A stretch of 64,000 nucleotides of DNA from CAYMGQ01 sp964390055. Its GTDB lineage: Bacteria > Bacillota > Clostridia > Peptostreptococcales > Natronincolaceae. Positions 35,892 through 44,439 of this stretch are shown piece by piece; position 1 is the first letter of the stretch, and each line of letters opens with the position of its first letter. The notes under the pieces are model-generated. The model saw nothing but the letters and a program-made list of their open reading frames with translations. It had not been told where the DNA came from and searched no databases. Location of the stretch: contig CAYMGQ010000002.1 of the NCBI GenBank assembly GCA_964390055.1, positions 124,001 to 188,000 of the forward strand. Reading direction: 5' to 3'. The translations under genes were made by a program, and so were the position numbers.

Positions 35892-36755
35892 ATGATAAAA
35901 AAAAGAAGACTAGCTATTAGCCTTGTAATTATTATAATAGGAAGTCTATTAGTAGCCTGTTTCCCTTTAGAGGAAGAGGGTGTCCTATCTGTACATATTA
36001 TTGATGTGGGTCAAGGAGATAGCATCCTAATTAGAACCCCACAAAATAAAAGTATCTTAATAGATGGCGGAGAGGCCTGGGCGGGCAAAACTGTTGCCAG
36101 CTATTTACGTAAGTATAGGCTAGCAAAAATTGATATATTAATTGCCAGCCACCCTCATAGCGACCATATAGGAGGCCTTGTTAATATTATTGAAAATTTC
36201 CAGGTAGATAGCCTCTATATGCCTGATAAAATCCATACTAGTAAAACTTTTGAACAATTGCTGGATGCTATTGAAGATAAGGGTTTGGAAATTACCATTC
36301 CCAATGAAAATACTGTTGTAGAGTTGGAGGAGGATATCTCCTTATTATTTCTTGGCCCCCTTAGAGATTATGGGGAAAATTTAAATAATTGGAGTATAGT
36401 CAATAAGCTTATTCACGGTGAAAATTCCTTTTTATTTACTGGAGATATGGAGGCAGCAGCAGAAAAAGATTTGGTCAAAAATTATCCTGGGAATATATTA
36501 AGGTCTCAGGTCTTAAAGGTTGCCCACCATGGGAGCAATACATCTAGCACAGAAATTTTTCTAGATACCATAAGGCCAAAAGTTGCCGTCATTTCTAGCG
36601 GCAAGGACAATCTTTATAACCATCCCCATGATGATATAATAAAAAGCTTGCAGGACCTAAATACAGCTATTTATTCCACCCAAGATCAGGGTACCATTAT
36701 TATTAAAAGTGACGGTCTTAGGATCTGGTCACATCAAAAACCACATTACAATTAG
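35892..36755 (+). CDS. ComEC-type metallo-beta-lactamase lipoprotein
   Basis: The 287-residue protein has a signal peptide with a lipobox ending at Cys23 (SLLVACF) and then a complete MBL-fold hydrolase: DVGQGDSILI, the metal motif HPHSDH at 87-92, FTGDME near 178, KVAHHGSNTSS near 208 and a late SSGKDNLYNHPHDD. This order of motifs, especially VGQGDS and AHHGS, is that of the C-terminal domain of ComEC/Rec2. Anchored outside the membrane, it could supply the hydrolase missing from the neighbouring ComEC. Related stand-alone MBL proteins are common, so linkage to uptake is an inference. Its 3' end overlaps the convergent methylase gene by 4 bp. Confidence 0.9.
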   Translation: MIKKRRLAISLVIIIIGSLLVACFPLEEEGVLSVHIIDVGQGDSILIRTPQNKSILIDGGEAWAGKTVASYLRKYRLAKIDILIASHPHSDHIGGLVNIIENFQVDSLYMPDKIHTSKTFEQLLDAIEDKGLEITIPNENTVVELEEDISLLFLGPLRDYGENLNNWSIVNKLIHGENSFLFTGDMEAAAEKDLVKNYPGNILRSQVLKVAHHGSNTSSTEIFLDTIRPKVAVISSGKDNLYNHPHDDIIKSLQDLNTAIYSTQDQGTIIIKSDGLRIWSHQKPHYN

Positions 36756-38941
36756 AGTCTATCCTCAATGAACTTAACTATAGTAGCCTGGTCCCTTTTA
36801 TTTAATCCATATAGCTCAAATACAAATTGGTTAATTTCATCTTGAATCTCTGCTAGCCTCTTTTCTCTGTATATATTTTTAAACAAATGTCTTAGGATTT
36901 TTTCCATTTTTTTAGTTACCCTAGTGGACGATGGATAATATAGTGGGATTTCTTTCAAAGGGCTGGCATATAACTCTAAATGCTTGCCCTTTTTCTTGCC
37001 CATATAATAAAGCCAGAAATACATTAGAGAGGAGTTTAAAACTCCCAGCAAATAATGGAGTGATAGCTCCTTTGATTTTCTGGTAATATAATATACATCA
37101 GCACTAGCGTACCAAGGGCCCTCCATATAGGCAAAGGTGTTTTCTATTGATCGCTGGGGGCATATAATTTTATCATCCTCAAAAATTTTCTCCTCCCTTG
37201 GCCATTGCAGGCTATACCATTTGCGGGTCCCCCTTCGCACTTCCCTTCTTTCCTCCAAAACCTCCCTATATTTTGATAAATGTTTGTGTAGTTTGGGGAA
37301 ACTCTCCAGGTCATCCAGATTGTTATCCACAATATAAAGTAGGTGCAAATCCTTATAATCCAAGGTGCAATACCTTTTTATATCACTATTTTTATAAAAC
37401 TTTTTAACATATTTATCTCTTACATAATCACTAAGGTCTAGGGCCTCTAATTCATCTCTGGTTAGGACAAAAATTCCCTCCCCAGCCCTTCCCTCAAGGC
37501 CTAACCTATTAGCCCATGAACTAGAAAGTCTATCAGCCCCACTTACTAGCCCCTGGTTTACATTAAATAATTGTCCAAGATAGTAATTCTTTGCCTCTTT
37601 TATTTTATCTAATATTTTTCTCTCATCCTTGTAGCTATGTATGATTATATGGCCCCTATGGTCATATAGTTCCTCCTCTGTTAGTTGGGCTTTTACTACT
37701 CCCTTATCTGCTTTTTTATTGGTTAAGAGCTTATATAAATCCTCCCTAGCAATTTCATCTGATACAAAATCCATTAGCAGGGTTGATTTCATCATTCGTG
37801 TTTTTTCTAGAAAAAATATCATATTGTGTTGGCCCCTGGCTTCTTGAAAAATATTATATATATTAAAATTTATAATTTTTTTAAAGGTAAAATTCTCCCT
37901 TATAAAGTTCCTTAGTTTTTTTCCACCATCAGCTGTGACAAAATAATTGGTTGTTATATAAGAAAGAATACCACCTATTTTTAGTAACTCATAGGACTTG
38001 TAAATAAAAAAATAAAAATAATCCATGTTTTTTTCATAATATTTTTTCCCAAAGTCTTTTTGTCTTATGGATTTAAATATTTCCCTGTTCCCCCTTTCTC
38101 CTATATAGGGGGGATTGCCTATGACAATGTCAAATTCTTTGTTAAATTCCATGGATAGGGCATCATTATTAAATAGATTAAACTTAATCTCCATGGCCGC
38201 CTTAACCTCTAGCATTAAGAGAATTTCGCATAGAAGTATTGATTCTTTTTGAATGTCTATACCAAATAAGTTGTCCTCTAGGATTTCTTTTTTTATCTCT
38301 ATGGGATTTAAGTCCTTGCCAATTAATTTATAAAGTTTACTCCTAAGCATAAATAATGTCCTTAGGGTTTGTCGTAAAAAAGCCCCACCCCCACATGATA
38401 TGTCTATTATCCTTATTCCCTCTATTATATTAATAGCTTGCAAAATATAATCAATGGTTAAAATATCAATTTTCCCCTCTAAATAATCTCTAAGACTTTC
38501 TTCACTATTGTCAAGCCTAGCTTCTATATAGGATAATATGGATTGATTGGTCATGTATTTAACAACAGCCTGGGGGGTATAGTATGACCCTGTCTTGGTC
38601 TTCAAACTATCTTCCATTAACTCTTCGTAAGTTTCCTCCATATCTTGGCTTGCTAGGCCTAGGTCCCCTCCGCGAACATATCTTTCTAGAATCATCTCTC
38701 TTAGTCTTTTATAATCTTTTGCTTCTATAGTATTGAATTTATCAAAAAATAGATACATTGTTTTCTTACGTCCTATATAGGTCCTAAAGCTTTCCTTACA
38801 ATAATCAGATGTTCCCTGCTTAGATAGGGAGAAAATATATATATTTAAATATATCCATAATAAGGTATCCTTAACTTCAAAATTATATTTTCCATTTATG
38901 TCCTCTATAAATGAATGGCAGAGCCTAGTAAACTCTCTCAT
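36752..38941 (-). CDS. Solitary N6-adenine DNA methyltransferase, Eco57I/TaqI type
   Basis: About 729 residues. The order is a helical N-terminal region (1-115), TGSYYTPQAVVKYM leading into the methylase, motif I DISCGGGAF near 180-190, motif IV NPPY near 276-279 (DIVIGNPPYIG), and a C-terminal target-recognition region of the TaqI type (about 450-690). NPPY marks an N6-adenine enzyme. I see no PD-(D/E)XK nuclease motif in the N-terminus and no restriction or specificity gene nearby, so it may be an orphan regulator of gene expression rather than a defence enzyme. ATG at 38941 has AAGGGGTGA upstream; an in-frame GTG at 38953 overlaps that site. Confidence 0.85.
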   Translation of the reverse strand: MREFTRLCHSFIEDINGKYNFEVKDTLLWIYLNIYIFSLSKQGTSDYCKESFRTYIGRKKTMYLFFDKFNTIEAKDYKRLREMILERYVRGGDLGLASQDMEETYEELMEDSLKTKTGSYYTPQAVVKYMTNQSILSYIEARLDNSEESLRDYLEGKIDILTIDYILQAINIIEGIRIIDISCGGGAFLRQTLRTLFMLRSKLYKLIGKDLNPIEIKKEILEDNLFGIDIQKESILLCEILLMLEVKAAMEIKFNLFNNDALSMEFNKEFDIVIGNPPYIGERGNREIFKSIRQKDFGKKYYEKNMDYFYFFIYKSYELLKIGGILSYITTNYFVTADGGKKLRNFIRENFTFKKIINFNIYNIFQEARGQHNMIFFLEKTRMMKSTLLMDFVSDEIAREDLYKLLTNKKADKGVVKAQLTEEELYDHRGHIIIHSYKDERKILDKIKEAKNYYLGQLFNVNQGLVSGADRLSSSWANRLGLEGRAGEGIFVLTRDELEALDLSDYVRDKYVKKFYKNSDIKRYCTLDYKDLHLLYIVDNNLDDLESFPKLHKHLSKYREVLEERREVRRGTRKWYSLQWPREEKIFEDDKIICPQRSIENTFAYMEGPWYASADVYYITRKSKELSLHYLLGVLNSSLMYFWLYYMGKKKGKHLELYASPLKEIPLYYPSSTRVTKKMEKILRHLFKNIYREKRLAEIQDEINQFVFELYGLNKRDQATIVKFIEDRL

Positions 38942-38953
38942 CTTGCTTGTCAC

Positions 38954-39168
38954 CCCTTATCTCATCCTATATTTAAAGAAAATAAAAAAGTGGATCAACC
39001 ACTCCCGACGTGTAGGGCAATTATACATACCGATATATTAATATTCCACACCGGTATATAAAGTCCTGCTTTTCACCCGTGATGCCTAAGCATTAGCTAA
39101 CAATATTTTAGTCCTAAACTATACTACTTATTTGAAGATAACTTCATATAATTTAAAGAGGTGATTTT
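38954..39168. other. Divergent intergenic region with operator-like repeats
   Basis: This 215-bp gap lies between the minus-strand methylase and the plus-strand secreted protein. It contains a small palindrome AGTGG-ATCAA-CCACT (38989-39003) and an imperfect direct repeat ACCGATATAT (39029-39038) and ACCGGTATAT (39050-39059), 21 bp apart. A small inverted repeat TGAAG-ATAA-CTTCA lies nearer the plus-strand start. I see no convincing SigA promoter, and no gene. Confidence 0.4.
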
Positions 39169-40167
39169 ATGAAATCCAAAATCCTATGTGCCTTCATATG
39201 CCTAATGGTTATTTTGCTATCCTTTGCTTATTACCAATTCTTCCAAAACCCTGAATCTATTGCAAGTTTTAAGCAATATACTTCTCCCTCCCTGAAAATC
39301 AACAAAAAACTAGTTACAAGATTCCTTGATGGTGACCCTGAGGATGTGAAGGAGGAGTTAATTAGCAATGTATTAAGTTCATTGGGTTATAAGGAATGGC
39401 AGCAATATCTTCCATATATTGATATAATCCTTTATAGGGAAAATATCCTTCCCCATGGGCCAGCAGAATTGATTATAGTATTAAATCTGTCCAAGGATTT
39501 ATCAGTCATAGCAATTTATGAATCTATTGCCAATGAATATATATTAACTAATAAATTAGACCAACTATTACCTGTGGAAAAAATCGATTTTATTGATATG
39601 GGCGAAAAAAATCATAAATTAATGGCAGTTTTTCAAACTCTTGATGAAAGGATTGGTGCCTATTCCTACGAAAGATTTGTAGAAATATATCATTACAATA
39701 AGGGTTCCCTCAATAATGTCTGGAATAAAACCCTCTATTACGAGGGATTCTATAGGGCTAGCTGGTTAGATTCCCAAATCTCCCAGGATACTTGCTACAA
39801 GATTGTAGTGGTTAATGATATGAAGATTATTGAGGCAGATCCAATAGAAATTCAAATCTCAGGTAAATTGGAAAAATACTTAGATAGTAATTGCCAAAAT
39901 CTTAATTCTGGGAATTTTAAATTACTTCATTCAAGCAAATTCGAAAATCAATATCATTGGAATAGTAGATTTAATAGCTTTCTTTTAAAGGGGATTATAG
40001 GTGAAAACTCCCATCCCAGTATTGCTGTGTTAGAGGATATGACAAATAATAAGGAAAGTCTTCTAGGTTTTCCAACCGGATACTTAAAGTTAATTAATTG
40101 GAAGGGTGAAATCCTATACCTACCCAAGGAAAAAACCCTAAATTTATTTAATAATGATTTGAAATAA
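39169..40167 (+). CDS. Unknown secreted or membrane-anchored protein
   Basis: A 332-residue protein with an N-terminal signal/anchor (LCAFICLMVILLSFAYYQFF) and no lipobox. The rest is a soluble alpha/beta sequence without recognised motifs. It is set 48 bp upstream of the AlaX-type gene and has a strong AGAGGTGA site, so the two may be co-transcribed. I do not recognise the family. Confidence 0.7.
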   Translation: MKSKILCAFICLMVILLSFAYYQFFQNPESIASFKQYTSPSLKINKKLVTRFLDGDPEDVKEELISNVLSSLGYKEWQQYLPYIDIILYRENILPHGPAELIIVLNLSKDLSVIAIYESIANEYILTNKLDQLLPVEKIDFIDMGEKNHKLMAVFQTLDERIGAYSYERFVEIYHYNKGSLNNVWNKTLYYEGFYRASWLDSQISQDTCYKIVVVNDMKIIEADPIEIQISGKLEKYLDSNCQNLNSGNFKLLHSSKFENQYHWNSRFNSFLLKGIIGENSHPSIAVLEDMTNNKESLLGFPTGYLKLINWKGEILYLPKEKTLNLFNNDLK

Positions 40168-40214
40168 TGGTATAATCAATTGTAAATAAGCATGGCAAGG
40201 AGATGTAAAATAAA

Positions 40215-41426
40215 ATGAAGACAAAAAGATTATTTTGGCAGGACCCATATATTGTAGATTTTAGGGCAGATATAATCTCAATGTCACCCTATAAAAAAGA
40301 GCCTTTAAAATATATCCTTGAATTAAATCAAACCGCTTTCTATCCGGAGGGCGGTGGACAACCCTGGGATGAGGGCAGTATTGATGGAATTAATGTTTCC
40401 TATGTTTATGAAGAGGAAGGGAGAATTTATCACCTTGTGGAACAAGCCCCAAGTAAAAAGAAAAACATAGCCTGTACAATAAATTGGGATAGGCGGTTTG
40501 ATTTTATGCAACAGCATTTGGGACAACATATTTTGTCCAGTGTTTTTGAAGAATATTATAAGGCAGATACTGTAGGCTTTCACCTAGGCAATAGGTATGC
40601 AACCATAGATATTGCTAAACCTTCCCTAAGCATACAGGAAGCCCTCAAGGTTGAAGAATTGGCCAATGAAATAGTATTTAATAACCTAGCTGTAAAGGTT
40701 CAGTGGCCTAATCAATCCCAACTTGCAAAATTACCTATAAGAAGGCTTCCTCAATCTACTAAAAACCTACGCATAGTTGAAATTAGTGGGGTAGACTATA
40801 ACCCATGTGGCGGTACTCATCCCAACTTTACAGGTGAGGTTGGCTTAATTAAGATACGTAAATGGGAAAAAAATAGGGACAATACTAGAATTGAATTTGC
40901 CTGTGGCAAAAGGGCTCTAAGAGACTATCAGTGGAAAAATCAGCAAATAAATGAACTTGCAACTAGCCTTTCCATAGGAGATTTTGAAACTAAGGAGGCA
41001 GTATTAAGGCTTATAGAAGAAAATAAGAATTTAAATAAGCAAGTCAGGAATTCTAACAAGTCCATAATGGAGTATGAAATTAAAGAATTATCCCATAGGG
41101 CCCAAGTCCTTGGGGATTATTCCCTTATAACAAAAATATTTGAGGGAGAAGGAATACAAAACTTGAGGACAATAGCCTCAAGCCTAAGTCAGCAACCCAA
41201 TACCATAATCCTACTTGGTTCAAAAGCACAAGATGCTAAAATAGTCTTTGCTTGTTCGAAAAATCTTGATATAAATATGAATAATTTATTGCAAGAGTTA
41301 ATTCCCTTAATCAATGGCAGGGGGGGAGGGAGTCCTACAATCGCCCAGGGAGGTGGGGATAAGGTAGAATCCCTAGAGACTTTGCTTGAAACAGGCAGGA
41401 AAAAAATAATTGATAAATACCTATAA
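40215..41426 (+). CDS. Alanyl-tRNA editing protein, AlaX-L type with DHHA1 domain
   Basis: Hydrolyses mischarged Ser-tRNA(Ala) or Gly-tRNA(Ala) in trans. The 403-residue protein has the AlaRS-like editing fold with an N-terminal barrel (AFYPEGGGQPWDEG), the zinc/catalytic motif HLGQH near residues 97-101, the partner CGGTH near residue 199, a coiled coil and a C-terminal DHHA1 domain (GGRGGGSPTIAQGGG in outline: residues about 365-385). It has no synthetase domain. Confidence 0.93.
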   Translation: MKTKRLFWQDPYIVDFRADIISMSPYKKEPLKYILELNQTAFYPEGGGQPWDEGSIDGINVSYVYEEEGRIYHLVEQAPSKKKNIACTINWDRRFDFMQQHLGQHILSSVFEEYYKADTVGFHLGNRYATIDIAKPSLSIQEALKVEELANEIVFNNLAVKVQWPNQSQLAKLPIRRLPQSTKNLRIVEISGVDYNPCGGTHPNFTGEVGLIKIRKWEKNRDNTRIEFACGKRALRDYQWKNQQINELATSLSIGDFETKEAVLRLIEENKNLNKQVRNSNKSIMEYEIKELSHRAQVLGDYSLITKIFEGEGIQNLRTIASSLSQQPNTIILLGSKAQDAKIVFACSKNLDINMNNLLQELIPLINGRGGGSPTIAQGGGDKVESLETLLETGRKKIIDKYL

Positions 41427-41430
41427 TAAA

Positions 41431-41456
41431 AAGCTAGGGCAATACTACCCTAGCTT
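41431..41456. terminator. Bidirectional terminator between alaX-type gene and prxU
   Basis: AAGCTAGGG (41431-41439) pairs with CCCTAGCTT (41448-41456), with A/T tracts on both sides. It serves the two convergent genes. Confidence 0.85.
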
Positions 41457-41471
41457 ATATTTATTTAGTTA

Positions 41472-42083
41472 TTAATCTTCAAAGGCTTCTTCAACCTTCC
41501 AATGCTCCCATACCTTGCCTACTAGGTCTGGTCCTGGCTTTAGTGTTGGTTTGCCCGGTTTCCACCCCGAGGGTGTTACCTCTCCACCTTTTGTTTTTCT
41601 AACTAATTGGAAAGCCTTAACTTGTCTTATGGATTCCTCAACATTTCTGCCAACTGGCGGTGTTAGAACTTCGTAGCCCTGTACTATCCCGTCGGGGTCT
41701 ATTATAAATCTCCCCCTAGTTTCTACTCCACTATCCTCATCATAAATTCCATACATTCTTCCTATACTGCCATCCTGGTCTGATAACATTGGGAAGGGTA
41801 TATCCTTACCTACCATTTTTGATAATTCATGATCATTCCATATTTTATGTACAAACATAGAATCTACACTTACAGATAATACTTCAACCCCTAGTTCTTG
41901 CAAATCATCATGTTTTGCAGCAACTGCTGAAATTTCAGTGGCTCAGACGAAGGTAAAGTCTCCTGGGTAGAAACATAATAAAACCCATTTACCTTTAAAA
42001 TCCTCTAGTTTAACATTAGTAAATTGTCCCTTGTGGAAAGCAGGGGCTGAAAACAAAGGTGCTGGTTTTCCTACTTTTATCAT
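41472..42083 (-). CDS. prxU: Selenocysteine-containing peroxiredoxin (PrxU type)
   Basis: Reduces peroxides. An in-frame TGA at 41943-41945 falls exactly where AhpC-type peroxiredoxins have the peroxidatic cysteine (GDFTFV-TGA-ATEI), and the frame continues with full homology to the stop at 41472; so TGA is read as selenocysteine (residue 47 of 203). A stem TGCAAA/TTTGCA at 41899-41919, about 23 nt past the TGA, could be the SECIS. The usual resolving-cysteine motif GEVCP is GEVTP (Thr170), and the only other Cys is at 37. I prefer the ATG at 42083 behind AAGGAGGAGG; a TTG at 42200 behind AGGGGGTG would add a 39-residue extension. Confidence 0.93.
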
Positions 42084-42276
42084 TTTTTGGTCCTCCTCCT
42101 TATAATCTTCCTCATTACTTATTCTAGTTGTCGTTTCTGTTTCCTTAGCCTTGTTTTGTAGCTCAGGTCTGACACATCCTACTGTAAATTCTTCAGACAA
42201 TATAACACCCCCTAAGATATATTAATAATATATAACTGGTCTTATACATAATTACCCTTGAAAATCATTTTAAAAC

Positions 42277-42300
42277 ATTGTTTGTTAATAAGGAAACAAT
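42277..42300 (-). terminator. Weak hairpin between the permease and prxU
   Basis: ATTGTTT (42277-42283) pairs with AAACAAT (42294-42300); on the minus strand it is followed by GTTTTAAAA. Seven AT-rich pairs, so a weak terminator at best. Confidence 0.35.
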
Positions 42301-42312
42301 CTTTAAAACTGT

Positions 42313-43551
42313 TTAAAAAAAGCCTATTTCAATATAATATGCCAATATCCCCACTATAAAGGCAGCAATAGTATTAAATACTGTAGCCCATACTGCTGAT
42401 TTTTTATCTAGGGCAATTAGGGGAAATAGAGCATCCCCATCCTGAGAAATAGCGTTAGCCAAAAGGGCCGAAAAGGGAAGCAAACCCCTAGTAAAAAGGG
42501 TAACAAAAATAATTTGAGGCCCACAACCGGGGATAATACCAATTAACACCCCAATTATTACAGCCATGAGGCCAGATTGGGTTAGGAAGGAAGTTATCAT
42601 CATTTGGCCAGTCATATAATGGCCGGAGCCTAAAAATAGGACAAATAATTCATATGCCAGATAGGCAAAAAATACCCACGTAGCAACAAAGGCCGTTTCT
42701 TGGGCGTTGTGAATAACTGTCTCTCTTAGGCTTAACACCTTCAATTCTGACTCTTCATGGGTATCGGCTTGGATAAACTTCTTACTCATTATCATCATTA
42801 TAATAGAAAGACCTGTTCCCATTATGCCCATTATCATACCGAGATTGGGTATAATTAAATTATTTAAATCCACTTGGAATAGCTCCAGTATACCGAAAAT
42901 TAATCCAATGGATATAATGACCCAATATAAGGAATAGGCACTATGGGTAAATTTGTAACCCAAGGTATCCCTAGCCTGGTGTCCTTTTATATCATGATGA
43001 AGGATTAGGTCAATTTCATCGCCCTCCATATGTCCAATATGTTGTAGCTCTTGGATATTTTGTTTTCCCTCCATAGCCTGGAGTTCATGGTCTACTTTTT
43101 TCCTCCCTTTATTTATTTTTTTCTTTAAATTTATATTTGCAAGTAGTCTATCGCCAAATTTGTAGTAATCTACTATATAACCTGTTATAATTGCTACAAT
43201 AAAAGACAAAATACTTACTAATATATATTGCAGGGGTAGCACCGTCATAAGAACAAAGGCAGAATCCCCCATGGTTGCTATCAGAGTTGCCACAACGGTC
43301 CCAAAACTTACACTCCCTTGAGGAAATAGGGGCATGACAAATATAGCCCCACCACATCCGGGAGTTAAGCCCAGCAATGACCCTATTATGGGTTGGGTTC
43401 TTTTGGATTTCTCAATTTTTTCTACTAATTTTCCAGATAATTTGAAATTAATATAACCGAATAGCATTAAGACTGCACCAACAAATACAGTAACCTGTAT
43501 AAAAGAATTCTCAGCACTATATATTATTAACCTCAGTATTTCCTTGGTCAA
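42313..43551 (-). CDS. Putative manganese/oxyanion efflux permease with duplicated PGCG motif
   Basis: A 412-residue membrane protein with about ten helices in two homologous halves, each carrying a PGCG motif (GLTPGCGGAIF at 62-72 and GIIPGCGPQIIF near 345). It resembles proteins annotated as putative manganese transporters or arsenic efflux (ArsP-like) permeases; the substrate is not determined by sequence. The cytoplasmic linker between halves (about 170-195) is rich in His, Asp and Glu (HIGHMEGDEIDLILHHDIKG) and could bind metal. The start is TTG behind GGAGGG. The gene precedes prxU. Confidence 0.75.
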   Translation of the reverse strand: MTKEILRLIIYSAENSFIQVTVFVGAVLMLFGYINFKLSGKLVEKIEKSKRTQPIIGSLLGLTPGCGGAIFVMPLFPQGSVSFGTVVATLIATMGDSAFVLMTVLPLQYILVSILSFIVAIITGYIVDYYKFGDRLLANINLKKKINKGRKKVDHELQAMEGKQNIQELQHIGHMEGDEIDLILHHDIKGHQARDTLGYKFTHSAYSLYWVIISIGLIFGILELFQVDLNNLIIPNLGMIMGIMGTGLSIIMMIMSKKFIQADTHEESELKVLSLRETVIHNAQETAFVATWVFFAYLAYELFVLFLGSGHYMTGQMMITSFLTQSGLMAVIIGVLIGIIPGCGPQIIFVTLFTRGLLPFSALLANAISQDGDALFPLIALDKKSAVWATVFNTIAAFIVGILAYYIEIGFF

Positions 43552-43630
43552 AAAATCCCTCCTATCTGACTAGTTCAATTGGTGTTTACTATACTATCTA
43601 TATTCCCATTATCCAATATAAAAAACATAT

Positions 43631-44266
43631 TTATAAGGACCACTCCTTTAAACTATAAACATACTTGTCAGCTAGAGCTATTATTTTATCCTTATCTTTC
43701 TCAAATTGTTTTTCATAAACCCCGACCGTATAAAAGCCTGCCAATTTAGAGGACTTAATGGCATGATATGCATCCTCAAAAACAATTATATTCTCAATAC
43801 TAGTCCCTAATTGTTTGCTAGCTTGGATATATATATCAGGACTGGTCTTACATTTTCCCACTTCTGTTGAAGTTATAATAAAATCAAAAAAATTACTAAT
43901 CTCATGCTTTTCTAAGGCCAATTCTACCAAGGGCCTTTCTGTAGCAGTTGCAATACACATCTTTATATCCTGGTGTTTCAATAAAAAATCCAGGACCCCG
44001 TCCTTTAAATCAATATCATATTTGTATTTATCCGCCAACAAATCATTTATCTCATTACAGATTAGTCTAGGAGCTAGATTAATTCCATATTCAGATATGA
44101 AATATTGGGCTGCCCCAATAAAATCCATAGTTTTAAGGCTTTGAGCTAGATTCTTCCCTATATCTTGGATACCCTTAGACCTTAAGTATTCAAAGGCAAT
44201 GTTATGCCACACATCCATGGAGTCTAGTAGTGTACCATCTAAATCCATAATAAAGGCCTTATTCAA
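43631..44266 (-). CDS. HAD-superfamily hydrolase, beta-phosphoglucomutase-like
   Basis: A subfamily IA HAD phosphatase with motif I DLDGTLLDS, motif II TATE, the late lysine and motif IV EDAYHAI. It is about 211 residues from the chosen TTG at 44266, which follows GGGGTGG at the right spacing and gives the usual short N-terminus; longer frames to 44314 would add a basic extension. The substrate could be a sugar phosphate or another phosphomonoester. Confidence 0.88.
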   Translation of the reverse strand: MNKAFIMDLDGTLLDSMDVWHNIAFEYLRSKGIQDIGKNLAQSLKTMDFIGAAQYFISEYGINLAPRLICNEINDLLADKYKYDIDLKDGVLDFLLKHQDIKMCIATATERPLVELALEKHEISNFFDFIITSTEVGKCKTSPDIYIQASKQLGTSIENIIVFEDAYHAIKSSKLAGFYTVGVYEKQFEKDKDKIIALADKYVYSLKEWSL

Positions 44267-44353
44267 TCCTGCCACCCCTTTTTTAAAAAAATTTCTCATA
44301 TATTCCTGTATCATAGTCAGTCTATTAATTTTCTAGGGCTATTTCTAATAAAA

Positions 44354-44391
44354 AATCCAACGAATTAACTTGTAAATATATTCATTGGATT
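44354..44391 (-). terminator. Terminator after putP
   Basis: A 12-bp stem (44354-44365 with 44380-44391, one G-T pair) with a 14-nt loop and TTTTTT on the minus strand, downstream of the putP stop at 44440. Confidence 0.8.
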
Positions 44392-44439
44392 TCTTTTAAT
44401 TCCCTATATTTTCTTTAAACACTTAGTTATTACTATAGC

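Noticed and set aside
41904..41945. In-frame TGA splitting the peroxiredoxin into two reading frames, as in a pseudogene
   Set aside because: The stop is exactly at the peroxidatic cysteine, both sides stay in the same frame with intact family sequence and upstream signals are good; selenocysteine explains it better.
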